Origin: Ephydatia muelleri
Taxonomy: Eukaryota > Porifera > Demospongiae > Spongillida > Spongillidae
Reading direction: 5' to 3'
Assembly (NCBI GenBank): GCA_013339895.1
Contig: JABACO010000010.1
Location: forward strand, 9,309,359 to 9,373,358
DNA: 64,000 nt
In this document: positions 31,461-43,462 of the stretch, in pieces
How the letters are laid out: each line of letters starts with the position of its first letter
How positions within the stretch are numbered: the first letter of the stretch is position 1
Program-made: the position numbers and the translations under genes
The notes under the pieces: model-generated
Databases searched by the model: none
What the model saw: the letters and a program-made list of their open reading frames with translations, nothing else
Told to the model about the DNA's origin: nothing

Positions 31461-31499
31461 CTACCCTGAACCTAGGTCTATAGGTTGTTGTTTTTTTAA

Positions 31500-32786
31500 G
31501 TCAACTTCAATTTGGTAATTTGGAATGACACTGGCCATAGTGGCATTCTTAAATGAAATGCATTCGATTCAATACAAACCCATGATGAGTATACCTGTAT
31601 ACGTCGCCGTGGTGCAACCTTAAGTGCATTAAAAAAAAAAAAATCTTAGTAGTCTTCAAAGTTGGGGGATGGCGTATTCGCAGATTTTAGAGTACTTTTT
31701 TTTTTTTGCCCCCCTCCCCTGGTAGCTAGCGATATTTTTTAAAGGTATTTTTTCACTGGATACAAAAGTGTTGCACACGGCCACTGAGAATATAGCAGTG
31801 TTGATCAGCCGAGATAAACTTGATACTTTTAGTACACGAAGCGTGTTGGCGTTACAGGTTTTAGAAACTCTTGTATGCGTGCATGTGTTTCTGTGGGTGT
31901 GTTAGAATGTATGATATCTCTTGGGATGCGGTTTGAACTACAGTGTATTTCAGTTTTCCGCGAATCCCGCTTATATTTTTCGAGATAAATAGCTTCAAAA
32001 CGATGAGAAGGGTACGATGTTGCTTTTTAATTTGTTTCTACGTTACTACACGAGTCCGCTGATACTCTTTTAATGCTTTGAATATGCACGCAAATTGAGA
32101 TTGAGTTGAATAACTTTTGATAGACAAATGTCACATAATTATTTCTTTTCTTAGGGATGGCAATGCAGGTGTCTCATACGGACGGGGTGATATACTAAGA
32201 TAGTGACCTTGCAATCTGGTTTTCATCTTTGCTACAAGGTATATGTACTCAGCACTCCCCAGTGAATACTTTCTCATATTCAAAACCTGTAGGGAAACAC
32301 CCATGCCTGTTTTGCCTGATAATACTGGGTCAGTTATTGATAGTAGGGGTTCTTGTGTCCTCCATTCCTTGGATTCCATTGTACTTGATCACAGAAGTTT
32401 CATCCAGGAAGCTGGAGGCGATTTGAAAAGAGCAAAAGGGGTACTATTCTCAAGTGGCTTATGTAATCACATAGAGTCCATACATCTTATACTAAGAAAC
32501 TCAAGGTCACCAGTAAGATGCCATTTCAGAATGTAGATCCCTTGAATATAATTAATATTCTCTTCAGTTCTCTTCAGTTGCATCAAACATCCAGTGTACC
32601 ACCTTACTGACTAGTGCATCTCTTGCTTCCTCACTTGACTGCAACAATGTGTGTCATGCTCAATGGCCACATTGATGCTTCTTTTACATGATGCAGATAG
32701 CACCTATACATCATGCCGCAACAGTTGCACCATTCTACAGGCAGGCTTTAATCCGGATGTGAAGACATGTAACAACATGGACCATG
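31500..32786. other. No gene seen
   Basis: Unique AT-rich sequence with short A and T runs (31631, 31695). Short frames at 32229-32536 overlap in two frames and look like chance. Confidence 0.35.
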
Positions 32787-32794
32787 CATGGTAC

Positions 32795-33963
32795 TAGGGT
32801 GTGTAACCTCCCCTGCATAATGAAAATCGATTTTTCCGAATACTTTTAAAACACTAATCGATTTTTCAGGTTTTTGTGGATCAGAAAATCGATTTTTCCG
32901 AATAGTTTAAAAAACAAAATCGATTTTTCCGAATAGGTTTTGCCACATTTCCTGCCGAATACCTAGGTTATTCAGGTTATGGTGCTTGTGGAGTGCACAC
33001 TGAGAAGATCATTTATGTCTGCACAGAAATCCACCTGGTCTCGCACCAAACTAGAGCTATGCATGTCAGTTGAAAACACAGAGAAACAAAGGTCTACAGT
33101 AGCATGTGTTTGTCATATAGAGTTTAATAAATTTTTTGTCTTTACCAGGTACTTGTACATATCAATAGTAATGTAAACCTAACCATCCAACACTGAGACC
33201 AGACATCACCATTAAAAACTCACCCCACATCACGTGCAATAACGTACTCCACTTACAATCATCCTTCAACACTCCATTCACGTTCTCGCTATAAATGCAT
33301 ATCAAATTTCCCATTAGTATAATTGCGTAATGCTCTCCAATTCCCACACATAACGCAAACAGAGCGCGCATACTTACTTAAAGTGGGTAAGAAGTCTGAC
33401 ATTCTATTTCACTCGCTAGCGCAATACTCAGATATATGTACCACTGTACAATAAAACAATGCAATGCTAGTACTCCATAAATGTATTGCTACTACATATA
33501 AACACAACTCGTGGCATATACTAATGAACTTCGTTACTTACTTGAAGAGATGATAAAAGCATTGAGCTAGTACACGCTGTATATTTTGTATCCCCAATTG
33601 ATGCGCATTAAATATTTAGTATTATATTACTATCTATTTACTCAATACCTATCAAGTTCTGTATGTATAAATAGTAAAAACAACAGTGACGTATGTTTAT
33701 ATACATAACTCTAATTATGAAATACACTGTTGAAAATCATATCCGGATATTAGGATAAAACGGTATTCGAATAATGGGCGAATTGTCGATGCTGAGGACG
33801 AATACCTAAGTACCTCCGAATGGAGAAACATAAACCGGTTATTTCGAATAGATAAAATTCACTAATCGATTTTTCCGAGTAATGCTAACTTGCTATTCGA
33901 ACGGATAGGTTTTTGCGAATATCCGAATAACCCGAATAACCTGATAACCGGTTACACACCCTA
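32795..33963. mobile_element. Non-autonomous hAT-like DNA element
   Basis: Ends TAGGGTGTGTAACC and GGTTACACACCCTA are perfect 14-bp inverted repeats. The 8-bp flank CATGGTAC at 32787-32794 is repeated at 33964-33971, the hAT target size. Four subterminal copies of AATCGATTTTTC lie at 32826-32933 and one at the right end (33862), as expected for transposase sites. No transposase is encoded. Confidence 0.9.
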
Positions 33964-34150
33964 CATGGTACCAGCCAAGTGATTTACTCTATCAGACACG
34001 AACCTATTGCATGGGAGCTGTATTGGTTGCGCCGCAATACACCAAAGCAAATAGGACAGTGCACTGAGCTTTGCAAAGGCATTAAAGTTCAGCTACAATG
34101 AAGAGTGGGATAACAATGTTTTAACAAGGGACGGCAATTACCGATAAAGA

Positions 34151-34612
34151 TCAGAATGCTCTCTCACCTTCAAGTGCCTCAGTTGTATCGTTGACAGCAC
34201 CCCAGGGCCCCCAACACTCCCCTGGCGGGCTGGGTCTTATTGGGATGTTGAGCCAGCCGGGGTACCTGCGTGGGTGTCGCTCGATGGCAAGACTCTTAAG
34301 GTGCTGAGGCCATCTACCCAAGCCACTAGCGTAAGGGCCCCTCTTTCCCCGCTGAGCGTCTTTCCTGTCAACTGGCTCCATTGGGCGTGTGATCTCGGCA
34401 AGGGGCAGAAGAACCGCATCTCGCTTTGATACCGCTCGTTGCAAGCGCATTACCAGTCTGTTCTGTCCTACCATGTCTGGAGTGTTAGCTGGCTCACCAG
34501 CCCGTTGCTCTCTGTCCTGTTTGCCTGTCTCCGATGTTGCTGCTGCTGGACGACTGCAGGATCGAGTCTGATGCTGCATGTGATTGACTCTGCTGGACAT
34601 CTCCTTAGGCAC
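34151..34612 (-). CDS. Unassigned 153-codon frame in a GC-rich island
   Basis: Basic, Pro/Arg-rich peptide (SKRDAVLLPLAEITRPMEP near the middle). The higher GC sets it apart from the surroundings and would fit a transposon fragment, but I find no motif. Another frame overlaps it, so coding is doubtful. Confidence 0.2.
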   Translation of the reverse strand: MPKEMSSRVNHMQHQTRSCSRPAAATSETGKQDREQRAGEPANTPDMVGQNRLVMRLQRAVSKRDAVLLPLAEITRPMEPVDRKDAQRGKRGPYASGLGRWPQHLKSLAIERHPRRYPGWLNIPIRPSPPGECWGPWGAVNDTTEALEGERAF

Positions 34613-35435
34613 TGTTTACATTCCCACATCGATAAGAGTGCACTGTTTTCTAGTACGCTGAACTGCTGTGAAGGCTGCAGTTGGCATCAGCTTTTGAAGT
34701 CGTGGTCGATAGGGGTCGCCATGGGGGAATCGGGGGAGGATCCTCAGCAGGGAGAGGAGAGGGATACAGCCCAGTGCCTTCCATGAATTGAACAAATATA
34801 CAGAACTACCAGTACCGATGTGCAGTGGGGATAAATGAATTAGACTCGTATGGCACGCCGTATACCGGTTTTAACATTCGTGCTACCGGCGCGTGTGTCT
34901 TTGTACTGTACAACAATAGCGGATAACATGAAGTAATCATTTAGCGCTTCAGCGTAGCAAGAGCCTTATGGACGCCTGGCGGCATCTCGCCAAATGGCTA
35001 TAGCTATATAATTACGTGCAGAATGCCCCTCCCCCCGCCCCCCTCCGCGATCCAAATACAGTACGCGAATAACTAGTTGGCGGAGAAAATTAAATATTAA
35101 ATTGATGGCGACACGGTTGGCGGAACTTTCCGCCAACTATTTGTCGCCAAAAACGTCTTGGCAGTACGGTATTAGGATGTGGTGTATTCCCAGTCTTGTG
35201 TTCCACGGTGTGCATCGCGATTAATGCGCTAAGGTAATCACTAGATTGAAAAAAAAAAACAAAAAAAAAAAAAAAAAAAAACTGTTTCTGATATTAGTTT
35301 ATTTTTCAGTGTGTATGCTGTAGCTCTAAATAACCTTTTCACTGAACAAACCTGCGCAGCACGCAGAGAAGTCAACGATGGGTATCAAAATAGACGGCAG
35401 TGTGTTTCAAACGCTCACTGATATAAATTAACACA

Positions 35436-35590
35436 TATAGTTGGGATCGTTTCGAGAAAAGGGGCCTAGCGCATACATTATAAAATTTCCATGCAGTACA
35501 CTCACACAATAGAAATGTATAACGCTTGCGTTGAAATGTATGGCTAATTAAAAATTCAGCTGTACAACTCTCCGTTCTCAGTGCGACCAA
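35436..35590 (+). repeat. Dispersed repeat, pair of 57246-57405
   Basis: Shared blocks TTGGGATCGTTTC, GCATACATTATAAA, AATAGAAATGTATA, GTTGAAATGTAT and GCTAATTAAAAAT in the same order. About 80% similar. Confidence 0.7.
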
Positions 35591-35665
35591 TAAACGCACA
35601 TGCAAGCCTAACCTTCAGATAAACCCGGCTATGCTCCAAATAGAATCGGATGGCACATCATTTAA

Positions 35666-35701
<36 letters not shown>

Positions 35702-36271
35702 ACCTTTCTATTGGTACAAGATATACTACATGCGCAGATTAATACAGAATGAGCATTACAATGTAAAAATGGATTAAAGTTTGTTTCCTTCACTGATTTC
35801 AGTTGATATTTCTTTGTCCTAAACCATGGAAAGAATAGTGAATTAATTGCCATCCTGAACCATTCTTAACCCTGCACTTGTGCAGCAGGTGGATGATCTT
35901 TGTGTGTAGTTGTTTGTTGTTTGTGGTTGTGTGTAAGTGTGTACTTAAACATTACTGAAGTATATAAATACACGTAGACAATATTACAGGAGCACACATA
36001 GCAAAGTTAAACACATACTCTAGACAAAATGGCCCTGCAGTTGGCTCTGATCAGGGTCAAATTCAATGTGCCATAGATTATGGTTTATTGTGATGGAGTT
36101 GGGCTGTTCCAGCAAGCCTACGTTGAGCTTTAGGTCCCCAACATCCAAAAGATTCTATAGCCTAACTCTAGACATTTTGTATCATTACTGTGTTGCTTTC
36201 TCTTTTCTGCCTGCATTGCTGCTGAACCTGGCATCACACACGCTACTTGAAGGGTTTTGTAATTAACCGGG

Positions 36272-36417
36272 TGTACGAGCCGATTCCAGACAATCACGCC
36301 AAAGTCGCGAGAGAGCGCTATCGCTACGAACACGTGAAGAGAGCAAGCAAAAAAAACTTTTTTAATAAGTTGGAGTTATGGTTAACAAAATGCAAATTAA
36401 TTAACGAGTATCAACCA
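36272..36417 (-). repeat. 3' LTR of the BEL/Pao element
   Basis: 146 bp, no differences from the copy at 42092-42237. Confidence 0.95.
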
Positions 36418-36467
36418 TACCGCCGGCCAAGACCGGTTGGTCTTAAAATAATTATGAAAGTTTAATA

Positions 36468-39400
36468 TCAGAATTCTGCTTGGACTGTAGATGGTAGAAG
36501 TACAACCAACTTCGTAACAGGTCGTTTATAGACACCCTTTGAAGTCTTAACATCAACCACTCTAACAAGTCCATCTTTCCCAGGATAAACACGAACCACC
36601 CTAGCAAGAGGCCATAGAGTGGGGACCATTCCATCTTCATGGACGACAACGACATCATCAACAGAAACATTCTTCACAGGGTGGTGCCACTTACTGTATT
36701 TATTGAGTGTAGATAGATATTCGACGGACCATCTGTTCCAAAAATGTCGAACTAAGTATTGACATAAATGCCAACGCGTAGTAATGACATTGAGGGGGTA
36801 GAAGTATCTGGGTCAGGCAGACATGTGAGTGGGCGACCAATCAAGAAGTGACCTGGGGTCAAAACTTCTATACTGTCATCGCTGTGATTGTTGATCGACA
36901 CAAGTGGTCTGCTATTCAAACAAGCTTCGATTTGAGTCAATACAGTGATTAACTCCTCAAAAGTGAGCTTTACTGTGCCAACAACAATTTTCTTCAAATG
37001 AATCTTCACACTCTTAACAGTAGATTCCCACAATCCACCAAAGTGTGGGGAATGCTCGGGTATAAATTTCCAAATGATGTTTTTGGTTGAACAGAATTCC
37101 GAAATTGAACACTGGGTAATCTGCTTCTGGAGGAACTGATTGAATTCTTTGAGCTCACGGTTGGCACCAACAAAATTTGTGCCATAATCACTCCATAGGA
37201 GGGAAGGGTACCCTCTTCGAGCTGTGAAACGGCGTAAAGCCGCGATGAATGCTTCGCTGGTCAAATCAGACACCAATTCCAAGTGTACAGCCTTTACACT
37301 TAGTGACACAAAAACGCAAAGGTAGGACTTTACAATTGTTGGTTTTCTAACAGATCCATACTTGACAAGAAATGGACCAGCATAATCAAGGCCTACTCTA
37401 TCAAAAACAGAGTCTGGAGTAATCCTTTCAGCAGGAAGTTGACCCAACATTTGTGGTTGAGGTTTGATGGCTTGTCGTCTACATGTTATGCATTGTCTAA
37501 GAACTGATCGCACGGTCTTACGGCAATTAAGCAAATGAAAACGATAGCTAAGAGAAGCGAGGACAAGTGTAGGTCCACCATGTAATAAACGCTGATGCTC
37601 TGACCAGATAAGCAATTTTGCTATAGGATGCTTGGCATGGAGTATAATGGGATGACGTTTTGAGTAAGATAGCTTTGAGCGTTCCTGTCTACCACCTGCA
37701 CGCAACATTTGGTCTTTGTCAAGAAATGGATGAAGTGTAAGTAGAGCACTGGATATCGGTATGGGCTTGTTAGCTTGGAGACAGGCAATTTCACTTTCGA
37801 AATTATCTCGCTGAGCAAGTCTTATCCAATATACTTCAGAAATGTGCAACTCTAGACTTGTTAATGAAGAAGTTAGTAGAATTCTGTTAGCCTTGCTTAA
37901 CTTGGCTAAGCAGTTGTTGATGAATCTCAAACACCAGGCTGTGATCCTCTTGAGGCAAGTGTAGCTTGAATAGCGTTCAAGGCAAATAATGGGTTCCACA
38001 ACATGAACTAGGGAAGTAAGACAGATTTCTCTTTCTTCATCATTGAGCTCTTCCGCACGGTTGCCTTCCTCTGGTTTAGGTCTAATCAGATGAATAGATT
38101 TCAGCCAGCTTGGTTCATTCCACCAAAGATCATTGCAGATCAGCTCAGAAGGGAACAGTCCTCTGGAGGCACAATCAGCAGGATTTTGGATACCAGCAAC
38201 GTGTTCCCATCTATCAGGAGGTATACAATCTACAATAGCAGCAATTCGATTCCCCACAAAGGTCTTAAAACGTCTTGGAGAACCAGTCAGCCAGTTCAGG
38301 ACTATTGTGCTGTCTGTATACGCATGAACAGAATTGAGTGGTAAGCCAAACAAAGCTTTCAAATGATGAAGTAGCTGAGAAAGCAACTGAGCACCACAAA
38401 GCTCTAGTCTAGGAATAGTTAGCCTCTTGATTGGTGCTACTTTGGTTTTAGACATGACCAGGGAAACGTACACATTATTCTGTGTATCCACCATACGTAG
38501 GTAAACTACTGCTGCATAAGCATCTTCTGAAGCGTCACTAAAACCATGCAACTGAAAAGACACTATGTGTGCTTCCTTTGGGTAATAACATCTGGGAAGA
38601 GATTTGTTTGCAAAGGAGAAAAGTTCAGTTCTCCATTTCAGCCAGGTGTCTCGAATTGAGTCAGGGATGGAGTCATCCCAATCCACTTTCAACTCCCATA
38701 CTTTTGTAACAAGATCTTCATTTTAATGATAGTAGGTGAAAACCAACCCAAAACGTCAAATGTTTTTGCTATGTCAGACACAAGAGCTCGTTTGGTGACA
38801 CGACAAGGATCAGGAGGAGGTACGTTATTGACAGTAAGACAAAATTCGTCCGATTTAGTATTCCATTCAAGACCAAGTGTTTTGGTGCTTTTCCTTCCAT
38901 CATGAATGTGGTGAATAGCTTCAGAGTCACGAATATCAGGATCTATATTCTGTAGGACAGCTAAATTACTAGAATTCCATTTCCGCAACAAGAAACCTCC
39001 ATGAGAGAGAAGGCACTGTAATTCTTGCTGCAGCTTGATTGCCATCTCAACATTGTCAGCACCAGTCAAACAGTCGTCAACGTAGAATGATTCTTCTACT
39101 GCTTTGGCAGCTAGAGGATATTTGGTAGCGAAATCCATTGCATTCTGTTTGACGCACATGTTAGCAGCAAAAGATGATGCTGATACTCCAAACGTGACGT
39201 GGGTCATGCGATAATCCTTCAATGTTTCAGACTGACTTGATCTCCACACAAATCGATGGAAATCACGATCAGATTGAACCAATTGCACTGCTCGATACAT
39301 CTTGTTAATGTCTGCTGTAATCGCAATGCGATGCATTCGAAAGCGTAAAAGAACATCCATTAGAGTCGAATGCACAGTTGGTCCAACAAGGAGGATGTCA

Positions 39401-41973
39401 TTCAATTATACACCAGATGAAGACTTTGCTGATGCATCAAAAACTGCTCTGATCTTGGTAGTAGTACTTGAATTCTTGTATACAACATGCATGGGCAAAT
39501 AGAACACCTGAGATGTAGGTTTCTCCATTTCTTCTAGAGGTACAAGTTCTGCATGTCCAAGATCCATGTATTCTGTCATTACAGAGCTGAAATCTTGAAA
39601 TAAACCTTTTGCGTTCAGAGAGCGTTCCAATGAGCAAAATCTTCTGACAGCTTGTGTGCGTGATTCTCCAATCTGTTTTGCATCAAGTCGTTTTGGCAAA
39701 GACACCATAAAACCTTCTTCAGTGCGAAAGTGGTTGTCTTTAAAATGACTTAAGACGCTTCGTTCTTCTAATGAGAATGCAGCATTGCTGGTTGGACCTT
39801 CCTCAATCTCCCAGAACTTACGCAGAATATCATCCTTGAATCCTACAATAGTGTGCAGTGCAGCTACCTCTCCTGTAGATGCGATGGACTCAGTTCGCCC
39901 ACTAAGCACCCAACCAAATTCTGTTTCAAATGCGACTGGAGATCCAGCGGGACCTGACCGCCGACCTTGACGCAAAACATCAGCAAATAGGTCAGCACCC
40001 AGAAGTAGATCAATCTTTCCAGGTTGTCTAAAATTGGGGTCAGCTAGGACAAGGTTAGTCAAATGCTTCCAACTCGAATCAAAACGAACATGATATGTGG
40101 GTAGATCGCATGTGACCTTTGGAACCACTATAGCTGTGATGCCAATCTTTCTGACTGAGGATCTGACAGCTGAGACTTTAAAACTTGAGATATGTTGAAC
40201 TGGATTATCATGAGAGAAATCTCCTATTCCTGAAAAACGCACATTTTGCCTAAATCGTGGGAGGCAAAGGCCTTGGGCTAGGCGTTCTGAGACAAAGGAA
40301 GCTGAGGAGGCACTGTCCAACAAAGCTCGTGCTTCTATTGAAGAGCCGTCAGGAGCATAAACCACAATGCGACAAGTCATTAGTAATAGATTAGATTTAA
40401 GCCTAACAGCAGTACTCGTAGATACTTTGACTTCAGCCAAATTGCTATCAACTTGTTTGTCCTTGTGAAGCAAAGTATGGTGTGGTTTTTGGCATTTGTG
40501 ACATTTATGCACAGACTTGCAATTCTTGACAACATGACCACTAGATAAGCAATTCATGCAGAGGTTGTTATCCTTTAGTGTGGCTACCATCTGATCATGG
40601 TAGTGATTGGAATTTAGGGCACACATACAAAGGGTGTTTATCAGCTCTGCACACAATACATTGATTACTTACAGCAGCATGATGCGATGTAAAAGAGGTC
40701 AGAGGTTTTCCTGGGGTGATGAACTTCTTTTCAGATGTGAAATTGTGGTAAGGCTTCTTAACTGCAATGATTGCTGAACCTTCAGATGCTTGTGCACGTA
40801 GATCCAACAAATCCTGGTAATGTGGCACTTTTGCCTCAGACTGACTGTGCTTCTGCCATTCAAACTGAGTGGTGGCATCTAGTTTGAGCTCAAGCATGGA
40901 GGTGATGAAAGGACCTGATGGGTCATAGTCCATTGATTTTAATGCACGGAGATGTTGAGTAACAATGTCAATGAGTCATGGAGGTGACGTAGTTCTTTGC
41001 CAGTTCCTTCCTTCAAGGATGGTACTTCCAGAATTAACCGAACATGTGTTTGATGAATCAGGCGTGGGCGATCATATCGTGACTTAAGACATTCAATTGC
41101 TTCCAAGTAATGTTCACCCGACTGGGATAATCCTTCAATCATGTTCTTAGCCGATCCACCTTTTAGTGCGTGCTGTAGGTATACGAGTTTCTCAGAGTTT
41201 GTCAGGCTTTTGCAGTCATGAACTGAAATACTAAATTGTTCCCAAAATTGCCTCCAATGTAGGAGATTGCCATCAAAGGTAGGAACATCAATCTTGGGTA
41301 GTTTGACTCCTGTACCACTAGCAACAGATGCAGTAGATTCAAGTTGACTATTGATCAGCTTCTTGATTTTGTGAGAGCAATCGAACAATGCGGTTTCTAT
41401 TTTGGAGTGGTGTGCAAATAACTCATCATCATCTTTTGGTTCAAGATCTATTATGTCACTATAGAGTGCAGCAAGGTCCTTTTTATAGTCTGAGAGCTGT
41501 TCCTGGCATTGCTGAACAATGGAAATGTCAAAGCTATCAGCATCTCCAACGAGGTCTGCCATCTGTTCTTCCATGACCTTGAGACCCTTTTCTATACGCG
41601 ATATTTTGAGCGAGATCGATCTGCGTTCACGTCCATTTCCCTTAATGGACGCGTCGACAATGGGCTCCATTAAGCGATGAAGACGAGCAGTCATTGCAGC
41701 GATGTCATCGTCGTGCTTGTCCAAAGCGATTTGTTCTTGCTCCAAAGTATCGCCGTCTTCTAGTTTATCGATAATTTGCATGTGAAGCTCCTTAAAGCTC
41801 GAATCGAGGTCATTCAATTTAGAGAGCAGCTGTTGCGCGTGCCCAGGAGTTGCCGGTTGATCCGCGGTAGCTTCTAATTCATTCAGCCGGTTTACCAATC
41901 GAGTAATAGAACTCCGAGTAACGCCTCTTTTTCTCCGAAGTTGTCCGAGCGCGAGAGCGACTTCTTCTGCCAT
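36468..41973 (-). pseudogene. Broken gag-pol of the BEL/Pao element
   Basis: Start chosen at ATG 41973 (MAEEVALALGQLRRKRG), after the LTR; the open frame extends upstream into the LTR only by chance. Order: coiled-coil gag, DUF1759 region (PTFDGNLLHWRQFWEQF, about 41250), zinc knuckles (CMNCLSSGHVVKNC near 40550), aspartic protease (LLDSASSASF, about 40320), RT with YVDD (about 39080), RNase H-like region (GFSDASEDAYAAV, about 38540), integrase zinc and core (VGLDYAGPF, LWSDYGTNF, GGLWESTVK), then a DUF5641-type tail to the stop at 36468. Breaks: frameshifts near 40970, 40612, 38700 and 36773, and an in-frame TAA at 39406-39408. Confidence 0.92.
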
Positions 41974-42091
41974 GCCAACAGGTGGGGCGAAGATAATGAG
42001 CAAACGAAAAAACAGATAATTCGGCTTGTTGCCTGAAATACAGCCAATGAGCGATGCTGGGAAGTTGATTCCCGGCTCGAAGGACCTAAAA

Positions 42092-42237
42092 TGTACGAGC
42101 CGATTCCAGACAATCACGCCAAAGTCGCGAGAGAGCGCTATCGCTACGAACACGTGAAGAGAGCAAGCAAAAAAAACTTTTTTAATAAGTTGGAGTTATG
42201 GTTAACAAAATGCAAATTAATTAACGAGTATCAACCA
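42092..42237 (-). repeat. 5' LTR of the BEL/Pao element
   Basis: 146 bp, begins TGGTTGATAC and ends GGCTCGTACA on the minus strand. Confidence 0.95.
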
Positions 42238-42340
42238 CCGGGGATGTGATACAAAGATCGATTGCTGCTTGCCCAACTCCCAGTTAGGGATGAGGATATC
42301 AGCAGGACACGTTTTAGAATAATAATGTTAAGTATAAAAT
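42238..42340. other. Spacer between BEL element and palindrome
   Basis: About 100 bp of flanking sequence, no feature. Confidence 0.4.
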
Positions 42341-43124
42341 GGAACGTTCTATACGAAAATGGGTCTTGTGGATTTTATTTTATAACATAAAAGTTAAATC
42401 GATATATCTTCCGAAATATTAACGGTATTGGGTTCCTATTTTTAACACAACATACCACACCATTACTATATGTGAAAATCCATTTTGGTGTCTTACACAT
42501 GCGGGGTACCGACGTTTCAAGGTCCGATACCCCGTAGGGTTCAAAACGGCCACATCTTCAGGTAGGAGTGTCCAAATCGGTTCAAAATAGGTACCTATGT
42601 AGAAGGGTCCTACCGCTATTGATTTGTTGTGTTCGTTAATTTTTGCTTTATCCGTTATGGAGATACAAGTGTGCAAAGAAATTGCATATTTCCCGGGCGT
42701 TACGCGCCATTAACGTAATTACGACTGGCTCGAGGACGTCCTCGTAATACGTTAATGGCGCGTAACGCCCGGGAAATATGCAATTTCTTTGCACACTTGT
42801 ATCTCCATAACGGATAAAGCAAAAATTAACGAACAGAACAAATCAATAGCGGTAGGACCCTTCTACATAGGTACCTATTTTGAACCGAATTGGACACTCC
42901 TACCTGAAGATATGGCCGTTTTGAACCCTACAGGGTATCGGACCTTGAAACGTCGGTACCCCGCATGTGTAAGACACCAAAATGGATTTTCACATATAGT
43001 AATGGTGTGGTATGTTGTGTTAAAAATAGGAACCCGATAGCGTTAATATTTCGGAAGATATATCGATTTAACTTTTATGTTTTAAAATAAAATCCACAAG
43101 ACCCATTTTCGTATAGAACGTTCC
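42341..43124. repeat. Giant palindrome, ~375-bp arms
   Basis: Arms 42341-42717 and 42748-43124 are inverted copies with only about ten differences. The ~30-bp centre contains a perfect 14-bp palindrome CGAGGACGTCCTCG (42731-42744). Frames at 42419-42676 (minus) and 42789-43040 (plus) give the same 80-residue peptide because of the symmetry; no domain is recognised. Probably a foldback transposon or a head-to-head insertion. Confidence 0.9.
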
Positions 43125-43189
43125 AAATAATATTATTATCATTTTCCATTGGCTTGCCAGACCAATAATGGGAAGTTCCGCAGGACAGA

Positions 43190-43447
43190 GTGAGGGCACA
43201 AGGTCTACTTTCTCTCAGTTCGAGAAAAGTGTGTAATTTGAAGAGAGCATTGATTGATTGGGACGGGCAAACTGGTGACGAAGCTGAAAGGTGCACTTCA
43301 GGAGTGGCCACGAAAAGGGAGGGATCCCCTCTACCGATTAAGGCCATGCAAGAGGCTGATCACCCGGAAGCTGCTTCAAAAGACTTAGTGGACAGTTTTC
43401 AAAAAACACCACAACAGTTGGATGAGGCTAGACCAGAGGGCCTCTGA
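43190..43447 (+). CDS. Unassigned frame upstream of copy A
   Basis: 85 codons (RKVCNLKRALIDWDGQTGDE internal), weak coding character. Copy B diverges here. It may be a remnant of the copy A 5' region. Confidence 0.2.
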   Translation: MRAQGLLSLSSRKVCNLKRALIDWDGQTGDEAERCTSGVATKREGSPLPIKAMQEADHPEAASKDLVDSFQKTPQQLDEARPEGL

Positions 43448-43462
43448 GTAGCTTCAATCTAT

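Larger units (their letters stand above)
33972..36266. other. Mostly unassigned; poly-A tracts and a dispersed repeat
   Basis: Poly-A stretches at 35250-35280 and 35671-35699 may be remnants of retroposed tails, though none has a visible target duplication. 35436-35590 matches 57246-57405. A GC-richer island covers 34150-34760. Confidence 0.45.
36272..42237 (-). mobile_element. BEL/Pao LTR retrotransposon
   Basis: A full 5,966-bp element on the minus strand with identical 146-bp LTRs (TGGTTG...CGTACA) and a 5-bp duplication CCGGG at 36267-36271 and 42238-42242. Just inside the 5' LTR the minus strand reads GGTCCTTCGAGCCGG at about 42072-42086, where BEL/Pao primer sites lie. Identical LTRs indicate very recent insertion, but the coding frame has four frameshifts and one stop. 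Confidence 0.95.

Noticed and set aside
42419..43040. Two divergent genes with the same 80-residue protein
   Set aside because: Both come from the arms of one palindrome; no domain or codon signal supports them.
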